A DNA stretch of 64,000 nt. Origin: Magnetospirillum fulvum. Lineage in GTDB: Bacteria > Pseudomonadota > Alphaproteobacteria > Rhodospirillales > Magnetospirillaceae. The translations under genes and the position numbers were made by a program. The notes under the pieces are model-generated. The model was not told the DNA's origin. It was given only the letters and a program-made list of their open reading frames with translations, and did no database searches. Positions 8,885-17,543 of the stretch are shown in pieces; position 1 is the first letter of the stretch, and every line of letters starts with the position of its first letter. The stretch spans positions 399,128 to 463,127 of the forward strand of contig NZ_FNWO01000001.1 in the NCBI RefSeq assembly GCF_900108475.1. Reading direction: 5' to 3'.

Positions 8885-10828
8885 ATGCGATTGGCCTCGG
8901 AATGGCGCGGCGCGTTGCCGATTCTGGCGATGGCGCTGGTGGTGCTGTTGCTTGGCATCCTGCTCTGGCTGCTCCACCGCAACGAGGTCGAAAACCGCGA
9001 GCAATCTTTGATCCAGGACGTGCTGTGGGTCGAGCAGGATCTCCACTTCCACCTTGCCACCAACGCCGAATCCCTGACCCGGCTGGCCAACCGGCTGGGG
9101 CGCGAGGGACTGACCTCGGAGGTGTTCTACGCCGAAACCGCCACCCTGATCGCCTCCAGCCCCGATCTGCGCCGGATCACCTTGCGCGATGCCGGGGAAA
9201 AGGTGCTGCGGGCCGCCCCGCCCGCCGATCCTCTGCCTGAAACCGAAATCGCGCCGGACTGGCACACCGGGTTCATTCTGGCCCGTTCGCTGGGACAGCC
9301 GGTCTATGGCGCGCCGTTCTGGCTGGGCGGCGAGTTGGGCGTCGCTTTCGACGTCTACGTTCCGGTGTTCCGGCAGGGACAGTTCGTCGGCATGCTGGTC
9401 GCGACGGTCTCGCTCGACGAATTGCTGTCGGAACAGGTGCCGTGGTGGTTCGCCCAGCAATACCGGCTGGAGATCGTCGATGGCGACGGCATGGTGCTGG
9501 CGACGAAGTCGCAGGTCGATGTGGCCGAACCCGGTCTCAGCCATCAGGTTCGATTCGAGCCGCCGGGCAAGGGGTTGTCGATCGTCGTCACCGCCTATCG
9601 GAAGGAAAACGATCTGGTCCGCAATCTGCTGGCGGCGGCGATCTTCGGTCTGGCGCTGACGGCGATTCTCAGCCTGTGGATGCTGCGCCGCCACATGCGG
9701 CGGCGGCTCGAGGCCGAACAGGCCCTGCGGGCCGAGCACGCCTTCCGCAAGGCGATGGAGGATTCGCTGACCGTCGGGATGCGGGCGCGCGACCTTGACG
9801 GACGGGTGACCTATGTCAATTCCGCCTTCTGCCGGATGGTCGGCTGGGACGCATCGGACCTGATCGGCTCGGTGCCGCCGATGGTCTATTGGGCCCCCGA
9901 GGAAGCCGAGAATTGCTATTCGATGTTTCGCGCCGTGCTGCGCGGCGACGCCCCGCCGGAAGGATTCGAACTGACCCTGTGCCGCAAGTCGGGCCAGCGG
10001 TTCAAGGCGCTGGTCTACGAGGCGCCGCTGATCGACAGCGAGGGACGCCATTCCGGCTGGATGGCCTCTGTTCTCGACATCACCGAACGCGAGCGGGCCG
10101 AGGATCTGTCGCGCCAACAGCAGGAAAAGCTGCAACGCACCGCCCGCCTGATCACGATGGGGGAAATGGCCTCGACCCTGGCCCACGAGTTGAATCAGCC
10201 GCTGTCAGCGATCGCCAGCTATGCCGCCGGCTGCCTCAACCGGCTGGAATCCGGCAATGTCCGCGCCGAGGAACTGGAGGCTCCGCTGACCAAGCTGGGC
10301 AACCAGGCTCAGCGCGCCGGACAGATCATCCGCCGCATTCACGATTTCGTGCGCAAGAGCAAACCCTCGGTCGCGCCCTGCGCGATCAACCGAGTGATCG
10401 ACGGCGCAATCGGCTTTGTCGAGGCCGACGCCCGCAAGCACGGCATCCGGGTGACGGTCACCCCCGACCCGACCGATCCCTGGGTCGATGCCGACCGCAT
10501 TCTGATCGAGCAGGTGGTGTTGAACCTAGCTCGCAACGCGATTGAGGCAATGAGCGCAAGTCCTTGGTTTCACCGCGAAATCGACATCTCGATCCGAACC
10601 GTCGAGGGTCAAGCGGTGGTGCGGGTCGCCGATCGCGGCAGCGGGATCACTCCGGAAATGGCCAGCGGTCTGTTCACGCCCTTTTTCTCGACCAAGGAGG
10701 AAGGGATGGGGATGGGATTGAACATCTGCCGCTCGATCGTCGAATGGCACCGGGGACGGTTATGGTATGAACCCAATCCCGGCGGGGGTAGCGTCTTCCT
10801 GTTCACCTTGCCGACCAAGGAGGATTAG
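8885..10828 (+). CDS. dctS: sensor histidine kinase, DctS-like
   Basis: A 647-residue membrane kinase: TM1 (about residues 9-30), a periplasmic sensor region to about 240, TM2 (about 241-262), a PAS domain (about 275-395) and a kinase core. The phospho-acceptor is His434 in LAHELNQPLS, the DctS/FixL-type H-box. The ATPase domain shows LNLARNAIEAM, ADRGSGI and GMGMGLNICRS. I chose the ATG at 8885 because of AGGGATGG upstream; an in-frame ATG at 8837 would add 16 residues with a poorer ribosome-binding site. dctR follows 4 nt after the stop. Divergence from dctP suggests it senses dicarboxylate and controls the transporter; this is inferred from R. capsulatus DctS. Confidence 0.85.
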   Translation: MRLASEWRGALPILAMALVVLLLGILLWLLHRNEVENREQSLIQDVLWVEQDLHFHLATNAESLTRLANRLGREGLTSEVFYAETATLIASSPDLRRITLRDAGEKVLRAAPPADPLPETEIAPDWHTGFILARSLGQPVYGAPFWLGGELGVAFDVYVPVFRQGQFVGMLVATVSLDELLSEQVPWWFAQQYRLEIVDGDGMVLATKSQVDVAEPGLSHQVRFEPPGKGLSIVVTAYRKENDLVRNLLAAAIFGLALTAILSLWMLRRHMRRRLEAEQALRAEHAFRKAMEDSLTVGMRARDLDGRVTYVNSAFCRMVGWDASDLIGSVPPMVYWAPEEAENCYSMFRAVLRGDAPPEGFELTLCRKSGQRFKALVYEAPLIDSEGRHSGWMASVLDITERERAEDLSRQQQEKLQRTARLITMGEMASTLAHELNQPLSAIASYAAGCLNRLESGNVRAEELEAPLTKLGNQAQRAGQIIRRIHDFVRKSKPSVAPCAINRVIDGAIGFVEADARKHGIRVTVTPDPTDPWVDADRILIEQVVLNLARNAIEAMSASPWFHREIDISIRTVEGQAVVRVADRGSGITPEMASGLFTPFFSTKEEGMGMGLNICRSIVEWHRGRLWYEPNPGGGSVFLFTLPTKED

Positions 10829-10832
10829 CCAG

Positions 10833-11447
10833 ATGACCGGATCGGTGGTGTTCATCGTCGATGATGACGAGGCGATCCGCGACGCCTTGTCCTGGCTGTT
10901 CCAGTCGCGCGGTGTCGCGGCCGAGACCTTCGCCTCGGCCGAAGCGTTCCTGGCGCACTGGCACCCCGGCCTTTATGGCTGCGTCGTGCTCGATATCCGG
11001 ATGGACGGAATGACCGGGATCGAGTTGTTCGACCGCCTGCGCGAAACCGGCGCCGGGATGCCGGTGATCTTCCTGACCGGCCATGGCGACGTGCCGATGG
11101 CGGTCGCGGCGGTCAAGAAAGGCGCCCGCGATTTTGTCGAAAAACCGTTTAATAACAACGATCTGGTCGATCGTGTTATCGAGGCGCTGGAATGGGCCGA
11201 CCAGCAACGCGAAGTCGATGCCGCCGGGGCCTGTCTTGCCGCCCGACTCGATACCCTGACCCTGCGCGAGCGTCAGGTGATGGAGCGGGTGCTGGCGGGC
11301 AAGCTCAACAAGGTGATCGCCGACGAACTCGGTATCACGATGCGGACTGTCGAGGTCCATCGCGCCCGGTTGTTCGAGAAAATGGGGGTCAAGACCGCGG
11401 TTGAACTGGCCCAGACCCTGGCCGCGCCAAAGCGCTCTCTCTCATGA
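10833..11447 (+). CDS. dctR: FixJ/DctR-type response regulator
   Basis: A 204-residue regulator. The receiver domain has the acidic triad D10-D12, phospho-acceptor Asp54 (VVLDIRMDG) and Lys in VEKPF. A LuxR/FixJ helix-turn-helix starts near residue 140 (LTLRERQVMERVLAG, then MRTVEVHRARLFEKMG). The start is fixed by AAGGAGG 10 nt upstream, inside the end of dctS. It overlaps the next kinase gene by ATGA, so four signalling genes form one transcription unit. Likely target is the divergent dctP promoter, by analogy with R. capsulatus DctR. Confidence 0.87.
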   Translation: MTGSVVFIVDDDEAIRDALSWLFQSRGVAAETFASAEAFLAHWHPGLYGCVVLDIRMDGMTGIELFDRLRETGAGMPVIFLTGHGDVPMAVAAVKKGARDFVEKPFNNNDLVDRVIEALEWADQQREVDAAGACLAARLDTLTLRERQVMERVLAGKLNKVIADELGITMRTVEVHRARLFEKMGVKTAVELAQTLAAPKRSLS

Positions 11448-13045
11448 CCCGGTTGCGCCACCAGGGACTGGCTTTAACCGCTCTGTTGATCGGCTATATC
11501 GCGATCGAATGGATCGAATACGGGCAGGGGCAGGTTCTGATCGGGATTGAACCGCTCGATCCTTCGGTCGGGCTGGCCTTCGCCGCGCTGCTGCTGGGCG
11601 GTCCGCCGCTACTGCCGGTGGTGGTGGCGGGCGAGATCGCCTCCTCCTTGTTCCGCTTCGGCGGTCAGCTTCCGCTCGTGGCGGTGCTGCTTCCGGCGCT
11701 GACGCTGGGGATCAGCTGGGGACTGGCCGCCCTAGTGCTGCGCCGCTTCGCCAATCTTCGTCTGGCCGGTCAGCGCGACCTGTTCCTGTTGATCGTCGTG
11801 GCGGCAGCAGCCTCGCTCGCCACCGCCGCAGGCGATGCGGCCGCCTTCTGGCTCGCCCCCTGGTCGCAAGACGGCGAAGTGACCCAGGTGCTGACGCGGG
11901 CCTGGATCGGCGACATGATCGGGGCAATGGTGGTGACGCCGCTGCTGCTGGTGATGCGTCCGCCTTTGCCGCTGCCCAGCCGCGCCGCGATGATCGAGGC
12001 GGCGATTCAGGGCGCGGTGGCGCTGGCGATGCTGTGGCTGCTGTTCCGTCTGCCCGCCGCCGCCGAATGGCAATTGTACGATCTGCTGGTGCTGCCCTCG
12101 ATCTGGGCGGCGGCCCGGTTCGGCGTCCGCGGCGCGGTGGTGATCAACATCGTGTTGCAAATCGGGATGGTCGCGGCCTTCGTGATGGTGGTCAAGGATG
12201 CCGACGCCGTCACCGCCTATCAGTTCCGGATGCTGGTTTTGACTCTCTCCACCCTGTTCCTGGGCGTGGCGGTGACCGAGCGGCGCTCGGTCGAGGACAC
12301 CCTGCGGCGACGGCAGGACCAGCTTGACCGCTGCGCCCGGCTGTCGCTGGCGGGAGAGATGGCGGCGGCGCTGGCCCACGAACTGAACCAGCCGCTGTCG
12401 GCGGCGCTGACCTATTCGCGGGCGGCGCAACGTCTGCTCGATTCCCCCGGCGGCGATCCGGCCAAGCTGCGTGCGGCGATGAACGGAGCCGCCACCCAGG
12501 CCGAGCGGGCGGGAATGATCATCCGCACCCTGCGTGAATTCATCGGCCGGGGCGAACTGAACCGCCAGCCGCAATCGCTGCCCGCGCTGGTGCGGGATTC
12601 GCTGGCGCTGCTGGAACCCGATTGCCAGCGCGGCGGCATCAAGGTCGAAGCGGTGCTGGACCGCGCCTTGCCTCTGGTTCTGGTCGATGCCGTCCAGGTC
12701 CAGCAGGTGCTGCTCAACCTGCTGCGCAACGCGATAGAGGCGATGGAACCAGCCCTCGGCCCCCGCCGTCTGGTCACCGTCTTTGCCCGCCCAGCCGAGC
12801 CGGGAACGGTAACGGTCGAGGTCGCCGATAGCGGCCCCGGCCTCGATCACGATCTGGTGGCGCGACTGTTCCAGCCCTTTTCCACCACCAAGGCCGCAGG
12901 CATGGGCTTGGGACTGGCGATCTGCCGTACTATCATCGAAGCCCATGGCGGCCGATTATGGTTGGCTGGCAACGGTCCCGGCGGCTGCGCGTTCCGCTTC
13001 ACCTTGCCGGTGGCCGCACCGACTTCGACAGGAGGACAGACATGA
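11444..13045 (+). CDS. MASE1-domain sensor histidine kinase
   Basis: A 533-residue kinase whose N-terminal half (about residues 8-275) is a multi-pass MASE1-like integral membrane sensor (IEPLDPSVGLAFAALLLGG; WIGDMIGAMVVTPLLL). The kinase core has the H-box His312 in LAHELNQPLSAAL, closely resembling dctS, then LNLLRNAIEAM, ADSGPGLD and GMGLGLAICRT. It overlaps dctR by 4 nt and its own regulator by 4 nt. The paralogous kinase cores suggest duplication of a two-component unit followed by a swap of the sensor domain. The signal is unknown. Confidence 0.85.
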   Translation: MTRLRHQGLALTALLIGYIAIEWIEYGQGQVLIGIEPLDPSVGLAFAALLLGGPPLLPVVVAGEIASSLFRFGGQLPLVAVLLPALTLGISWGLAALVLRRFANLRLAGQRDLFLLIVVAAAASLATAAGDAAAFWLAPWSQDGEVTQVLTRAWIGDMIGAMVVTPLLLVMRPPLPLPSRAAMIEAAIQGAVALAMLWLLFRLPAAAEWQLYDLLVLPSIWAAARFGVRGAVVINIVLQIGMVAAFVMVVKDADAVTAYQFRMLVLTLSTLFLGVAVTERRSVEDTLRRRQDQLDRCARLSLAGEMAAALAHELNQPLSAALTYSRAAQRLLDSPGGDPAKLRAAMNGAATQAERAGMIIRTLREFIGRGELNRQPQSLPALVRDSLALLEPDCQRGGIKVEAVLDRALPLVLVDAVQVQQVLLNLLRNAIEAMEPALGPRRLVTVFARPAEPGTVTVEVADSGPGLDHDLVARLFQPFSTTKAAGMGLGLAICRTIIEAHGGRLWLAGNGPGGCAFRFTLPVAAPTSTGGQT

Positions 13046-13668
13046 CTCGGCCGCTGGTTCATATCGTTGACGACGATCCGGCAGTGCGCGACTCGCTGTC
13101 GATGCTGCTGGAAGCGGCCGATCTCGCCCCGGCGGCCTATGCTGACGCAGAAACCTTTCTGGCCGAAGCGGCGCTGGACAGTCCCGGTTGCGTCGTCGCC
13201 GACGTGCGAATGCCGGGGATGAGCGGGCTCGACCTGCTGCGTCTGCTGAACCAGCGCCGCCTCGACCTGCCGCTGATCGTCATCTCCGGCCATGCCGACG
13301 TCGCGATGGCGGTCGAGGCATTAAAGGAAGGGGCCGCCGACTTCATCGAGAAGCCGTTCGACGACGAGACCTTCCTGCGCAGCACCCGCGAGGCGCTGGA
13401 CCGGGGCGAACGCAGCTTCCGCCAGCGCTGTCGCCGCGACGAGATCGAAGCCCGCTTCCGCACCCTGACCCCACGCGAAGGCGAGGTGATGGAACGGGTG
13501 GTGCGCGGAATGCCGAACAAGGCAATCGCCGCCGATCTGACGATCAGCGTTCGCACCGTCGAGATTCACCGCGCCCGGGTGATGGAAAAAATGGAGGCCG
13601 ACAGCCTGTCGGCGCTGGTGCGAATGGCGCTGAGCCTGGAGGATTCGCCTGAGGCTCAGCCGGGCTGA
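13042..13668 (+). CDS. FixJ-family response regulator, second pair
   Basis: A 208-residue regulator with receiver acidic residues D10-D12, phospho-acceptor Asp54 (VVADVRMPGMSG), Lys in IEKPF, and a LuxR-type HTH near residue 146 (LTPREGEVMERVVRG, VRTVEIHRARVMEKM). AGGAGG lies 8 nt before the start, which overlaps the upstream kinase stop as ATGA. It is a paralogue of dctR. Its 3' end overlaps the convergent SDR gene by 13 bp. Cross-talk with dctSR is possible but not shown by the sequence. Confidence 0.87.
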   Translation: MTRPLVHIVDDDPAVRDSLSMLLEAADLAPAAYADAETFLAEAALDSPGCVVADVRMPGMSGLDLLRLLNQRRLDLPLIVISGHADVAMAVEALKEGAADFIEKPFDDETFLRSTREALDRGERSFRQRCRRDEIEARFRTLTPREGEVMERVVRGMPNKAIAADLTISVRTVEIHRARVMEKMEADSLSALVRMALSLEDSPEAQPG

Positions 13669-14522
13669 TCGCCGCCCCGCTGACGTTTCGCGATCGCCGC
13701 CAACCCGTCGCGATAGCTGGGATAGGCTAGATCGACCCCCAATTCCTCGCGCATCCGCCGGTTCGACACCCGCTTGTTGTCGGCATAAAATCCCAGCGCC
13801 ATCGGCGACAGGGTCGCCCGCGCCTCATCCCAGCCGATCTCGGGCGGCGGTTCGACCCCCAACAGGGCACAGGCGTACAGGATCACGTCTTGCGGCGGAG
13901 CGGGATCGTCGTCGCACAGATTGTAGATCGTCCCCGGCGCGGGACGGTCGAGCGAGGTCAGCACCGAACGGGCGATATCCTCGACATGGATGCGGCTGAA
14001 CATCTGGCCGGGTTTGTTGATCCGCCGCGCCGTCCCCGCCAGCACCTGCTCGATCGCCGACCGCCCCGGCCCATAGATTCCGGCGAGACGGAACAGATGC
14101 AGCGGTAAACCGGTCGCCCGCCACGCCTGCTCGGCCTCAAGACGACGACGCGAGCGCTCCTGAGTCGGATCGGGCGGCGTGGTCTCATCGACCCAGCCGC
14201 CGTTATGGTCGCCATACAGCCCGGTGGTCGATAGATAGCCGACCCAGCGCGGGCGCACCGCCTGCATGTGCGCCGCCATCACCGCGACGACCGGGTCTCC
14301 GGCGGGATCGGGCGGCACCGTCGATAGGATCGCGGTGACGCCCTCCAGCGCGCCTGCGGGAAGCGGACGGTCGCGGTCGAAAGCAAAGGTCTCGACCCCT
14401 TCCAGATCGTCGGCCCGGCCCGACCGGGTGGTTCCGGCGACGCTCCAACCGCGCGCGAGCAGAGCGCGGGCGACTGCCTTGCCGGAATAGCCCAGGCCGA
14501 ACACGAAAAATTTCTCGTCCAT
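13656..14522 (-). CDS. NAD(P)-dependent SDR/epimerase-like protein (YeeZ type)
   Basis: A 288-residue protein with a Rossmann-type N-terminus (FVFGLGYSGKAVARAL, residues about 6-21) in which GxGxxG is modified to GLGYSG, as in the YeeZ-like extended SDR group. YLSTTGLYGDHNG contributes a Ser/Tyr catalytic-site pattern, and FRLAGIYGPGRS is the usual substrate-side motif. The ATG at 14522 is preferred because AGGGAGG lies 8 nt upstream; an upstream in-frame codon at 14549 lacks such a site. The substrate is unknown, and it is convergent with the regulator gene. Confidence 0.8.
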   Translation of the reverse strand: MDEKFFVFGLGYSGKAVARALLARGWSVAGTTRSGRADDLEGVETFAFDRDRPLPAGALEGVTAILSTVPPDPAGDPVVAVMAAHMQAVRPRWVGYLSTTGLYGDHNGGWVDETTPPDPTQERSRRRLEAEQAWRATGLPLHLFRLAGIYGPGRSAIEQVLAGTARRINKPGQMFSRIHVEDIARSVLTSLDRPAPGTIYNLCDDDPAPPQDVILYACALLGVEPPPEIGWDEARATLSPMALGFYADNKRVSNRRMREELGVDLAYPSYRDGLAAIAKRQRGGDQPG

Positions 14523-14572
14523 CCCGCTGGCCTCCCTTGCATCGCCCACGCTTTTGACGACACTACCGCCTC

Positions 14573-15322
14573 ATGACCCGTCCCGCCATCGCCCTTGTTC
14601 TGCCCCTGCTGTTGCTGCCATGCGCCGCGCGGGCCGAAATCATCGAGCCGCAGCGCGAATACCGCGCCTGCCTGTCCCTGGCCCAATCCAAGCCCGACGA
14701 GGGCTGGGAGGAGGCGATCGCCTGGCAATCGCTGGGCGGCGGCGAACCCGCCCGCCATTGCGCCGCCCTGGCGCTGATCGGACAGGGCAAGTACGAAGAG
14801 GGGGCCAAGCGGCTCGAAGCCCTGGCCCAGCAGAGCCGCCGCGAGGAAAGCCTGCGCGCCGAAATGCTGGCCCAGGCGGCGCAGGCCTGGATGCTGGCGA
14901 CCCAGCCGGAACGGGCGCTGGCCGATCTCGATACCGCGCTGGGGCTGGTGCCGGGCCAGCCAGACCTGATCCTCGACAAGGCGGTTCTGCTCGCCAGTCA
15001 GGGCCACCATGCCGAAGTGGTCGGTCTGCTGACCGGATTGCTGAAGGCCCAGCCCAACCGGGTCGAGGCCTTGACCCTGCGCGCCAGCGCCCAGCGCCTG
15101 CTCGACCATTCCGCCGAGGCGGAAAAGGATATCACCCGCGCCCTGGAGTTGGACCCGGCCTATCCCGACGCGCTGCTCGAACGGGGCATGATCCGCCGGG
15201 GCGGGGGCAACGAGGCGGGGGCGCGAGCCGACTGGATGCGGGCGATCGAAATCGCCCCCGAAGGCCCCGCCGCCGACACCGCCCGGCGCAATATCGAGCT
15301 GATGGACGTCAAGGTGAAATAG
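14573..15322 (+). CDS. exported tetratricopeptide-repeat protein
   Basis: A 249-residue protein with a signal peptide (cleavage about ARA-EII, residue 21) followed by TPR-like helical repeats. The clearest are near residues 100-135 (ALADLDTALGLVPGQPD) and 165-200 (AEKDITRALELDPAYPDAL). It is probably a periplasmic scaffold; the partner is not evident. It diverges from the SDR gene across 50 bp and is convergent with bolA with 1 bp between stops. Confidence 0.75.
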   Translation: MTRPAIALVLPLLLLPCAARAEIIEPQREYRACLSLAQSKPDEGWEEAIAWQSLGGGEPARHCAALALIGQGKYEEGAKRLEALAQQSRREESLRAEMLAQAAQAWMLATQPERALADLDTALGLVPGQPDLILDKAVLLASQGHHAEVVGLLTGLLKAQPNRVEALTLRASAQRLLDHSAEAEKDITRALELDPAYPDALLERGMIRRGGGNEAGARADWMRAIEIAPEGPAADTARRNIELMDVKVK

Positions 15323-15323
15323 C

Positions 15324-15602
15324 TTAGGCGGCGCGGTCTTCCTGCGGCGTCAGCGCGGTCAGGGCCAGGGCATGGACCCCGCCGACGCTCAATTCCTCGG
15401 CCAGCAGGGTGTGGACGATGCGATGCCGCTCGACCCGGCTTTTGCCGGTAAAGGCGTCGGACACCACCACCAGGGCGAAATGGGATTCTTCGCCCGCATG
15501 CGTGCCGTGGCCGGCATGACGGGCGGATTCGTCTCGGATATCGAGCCGGGTCGGGGCAAGGTTCTGTTCGATCTTCTGGCGCAGGCTGGCGGCGACTCGC
15601 AT
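15324..15602 (-). CDS. bolA: BolA family protein
   Basis: A 92-residue BolA/YrbA-like protein. RHAGHGTHAGEESHFALVVV is the conserved BolA core with the histidines that coordinate a shared [2Fe-2S] cluster with monothiol glutaredoxins, followed by RHRIVHTLLAEEL. BolA proteins act in Fe-S trafficking and stress responses. The start at 15602 is supported by AAAGGAAGG; an earlier in-frame codon at 15632 lacks one. No glutaredoxin gene is adjacent. Confidence 0.9.
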   Translation of the reverse strand: MRVAASLRQKIEQNLAPTRLDIRDESARHAGHGTHAGEESHFALVVVSDAFTGKSRVERHRIVHTLLAEELSVGGVHALALTALTPQEDRAA

Positions 15603-15859
15603 AAGGCCTTCCTTTCGGCGATGGGACAGCAAAGCTCAGATGGGAGCGCAGCCGCGCCGGATCAAGTTGGACCAAAGCGACTCGCACAAACCGCACCTTG
15701 GGCGAATTGCTAATGTTGCTCCACCGCCTTACGGTTCAACTTATAAGTAAACACCGCTATGAACGCGGCCATATTGTAGACCAGACTCCGCTCTGATAAA
15801 GTGCCGCCTTCACCTCTCCCCGCCCGTCCGTCGCCGCCGATTCAAGGATTGACTCCCTT

Positions 15860-16873
15860 ATGGCCCATTTCGGCTTTCCGCTCGAAACGATCCTGATCTT
15901 TTTTTCGGTGATCGCCTTTTCGCTGTTCATCGATTTGTTCGCCCATCGGCGGAAAAAAGAGATTTCGATCCTCGATGCCAGCCTGTGGTCGGGATTCTGG
16001 GTCAGTCTGGCGCTCGGCTTTTACGCCTATTTGTGGGTCCGCTTCGACAAGCAATGGGCCGACCTTTACCTGGCGGGTGTCGCCCTCGAAAAATCGCTGT
16101 CGATCGACAATCTGATGGTCTTCATGGCGATCTTTGCCTCGTTCGGCATCCGGGGCGCGCTTCAGCACCGCATCCTCTATTGGGGCATCGTCGGGGCCTT
16201 GGTGTTCCGCGCCCTGTTTGTCGGAATCGGTACCGGATTGTTCAGCCTTGCCCCCTGGGTCGGCTTCCTGTTCGCCGCGATCGTGGCCTGGTCCGGGGTC
16301 AAGATGCTGACAGCCCGCCATGACGCCGAGGAAATCGCTGATTATTCAGACCATTGGGCGGTGAAGATAACCCAGTCGGTGATGCCGATCTTCCCCCGCC
16401 TCCAGGCCGAACGGTTCTTCGTCACCCGCGCCATCGTCAACGATCTGGCCAAGGCCGATCCTTCGCTGAAACTGGCGAAGGATGCGGCGGTGTTCGCGAC
16501 GCCCGCGTTTCTGTGTCTGGTGGCGATCGAGACCTCCGACGTGATGTTCGCCTTCGATTCGGTTCCCGCCGTGATCGCGGTGACCCAGGAACCGCTGCTG
16601 GTCTATGCGGCGATGATCTTCGCGGTGCTTGGCCTGCGCTCGCTGTATTTCATCCTTGCCGCTTTGACCCAGTACCTCGTCCACCTTGAAAAGGCAGTGA
16701 TCGCGCTGCTGTTCTTCATCGCCTTCAAGCTGACCGTCCAGGCGGGCGAACACACCTTCGGCTGGGACTTCGTCCATATCGAGCCGAATGTCAGCCTGAT
16801 GATCGTGCTGGGCACCCTGGCGGTTGGCATCCTCGCCTCGCTGGTCTGGCCGGGCAAGAAAGAGGATTCGTAG
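15860..16873 (+). CDS. TerC/Alx-family integral membrane protein
   Basis: A 337-residue protein with about nine predicted membrane segments and TerC/Alx signatures: LEKSLSIDNLMVFMAIF near residue 75 and IETSDVMFAFDSVPAVIAVT near residue 220, both carrying membrane-embedded acidic residues. TerC/Alx proteins are associated with tellurite resistance and, better supported, Mn2+ export and metallation of exported proteins. The 257-bp upstream region has no recognisable yybP-ykoY Mn riboswitch. Downstream spacing of 76 bp separates it from the SocA-like gene. Confidence 0.9.
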   Translation: MAHFGFPLETILIFFSVIAFSLFIDLFAHRRKKEISILDASLWSGFWVSLALGFYAYLWVRFDKQWADLYLAGVALEKSLSIDNLMVFMAIFASFGIRGALQHRILYWGIVGALVFRALFVGIGTGLFSLAPWVGFLFAAIVAWSGVKMLTARHDAEEIADYSDHWAVKITQSVMPIFPRLQAERFFVTRAIVNDLAKADPSLKLAKDAAVFATPAFLCLVAIETSDVMFAFDSVPAVIAVTQEPLLVYAAMIFAVLGLRSLYFILAALTQYLVHLEKAVIALLFFIAFKLTVQAGEHTFGWDFVHIEPNVSLMIVLGTLAVGILASLVWPGKKEDS

Positions 16874-16900
16874 AAAGGGCGGCGGAGCCTTCCCTCCGGG

Positions 16901-16929
16901 CCGGGGCTGGGGCTATGATCTGGCCCCGG
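16901..16929 (+). promoter_or_regulatory. GC hairpin upstream of the SocA-like gene
   Basis: CCGGGGC and GCCCCGG form a perfect 7-bp inverted repeat with a 15-nt loop, ending 20 nt before the SocA-like start. There is no T tract. It could be a factor-dependent end of terC, a translational control hairpin, or a binding site. Confidence 0.3.
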
Positions 16930-16949
16930 TTGCGGAGTCCCCCCAAGCC

Positions 16950-17516
16950 ATGACCATCGCGGTGAAATCCTGTCTCGACGTCGTGTTCCGCCTGTCCGAT
17001 CTGGCGTTGAACGACCGCGAATATATCCAGCCGCAGAAGCTGCACCGCCTGCTCTATCTCGCCCAGGCCTATTACGCGGTGGCCTATGACGGTCGCAAGC
17101 TGATGCCCGCGACCTTCGTGACGGATTCGTTCGGCCCGGTCGAGCCGACGGTGTTCCACCTCTTCGCCTATGGCCGACCGCACATGATCGAGCCGCATCC
17201 GCTGTCGGCGCAGGCGTCGCATTTCCTCGATAGCATCTGGCGGCGGTTCGGGGTTCTGTCGGCCGACAAGCTGACCGCCAAGGTCGCCGACCATCCCCCG
17301 GTAGCGCTGGCGATGGCCAAGGGGATCAACGTCGAAATCACTTTCGCCGAGATGGTGGCGTTCTATACCGCCGAGGCGGCGACGCGAAAGGCGGGCTCGC
17401 GGGTCGATCCGCTGGAGCAGGTGGTGCGGCCGCGCGTGATGCGCTCGCAATCGGGCAAGCCGGTCAGCGTCGTCTCGTGGAAGCCGAAAACGGTCCCCGC
17501 CCCCAAAAAGGACTGA
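16950..17516 (+). CDS. Panacea/SocA-like (DUF4065) domain protein
   Basis: A 188-residue soluble protein. LHRLLYLAQAYYAVAYDGRKL (in part) followed by FGPVEPTVFHLF is the DUF4065/Panacea signature found in SocA antitoxins and GepA-like proteins. SocA is a proteolytic adaptor antitoxin for the replication-clamp toxin SocB. No toxin-sized partner adjoins it: terC is upstream and the minus-strand gene downstream encodes a 386-residue unknown. The tail (about residues 150-188) is basic and proline/lysine-rich. The ATG at 16950 matches the homologous N-terminus; the ribosome-binding site (GCGGAG) is weak. A function as antitoxin is possible but unproven. Confidence 0.72.
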   Translation: MTIAVKSCLDVVFRLSDLALNDREYIQPQKLHRLLYLAQAYYAVAYDGRKLMPATFVTDSFGPVEPTVFHLFAYGRPHMIEPHPLSAQASHFLDSIWRRFGVLSADKLTAKVADHPPVALAMAKGINVEITFAEMVAFYTAEAATRKAGSRVDPLEQVVRPRVMRSQSGKPVSVVSWKPKTVPAPKKD

Positions 17517-17543
17517 CCACGTCGCCCGACCCGCCCGGTCCGA

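Noticed and set aside
15603-15859. Possible manganese (yybP-ykoY) riboswitch before the TerC gene
   Set aside because: The conserved L1 and L3 sequences are not visible; only an unremarkable leader is seen.
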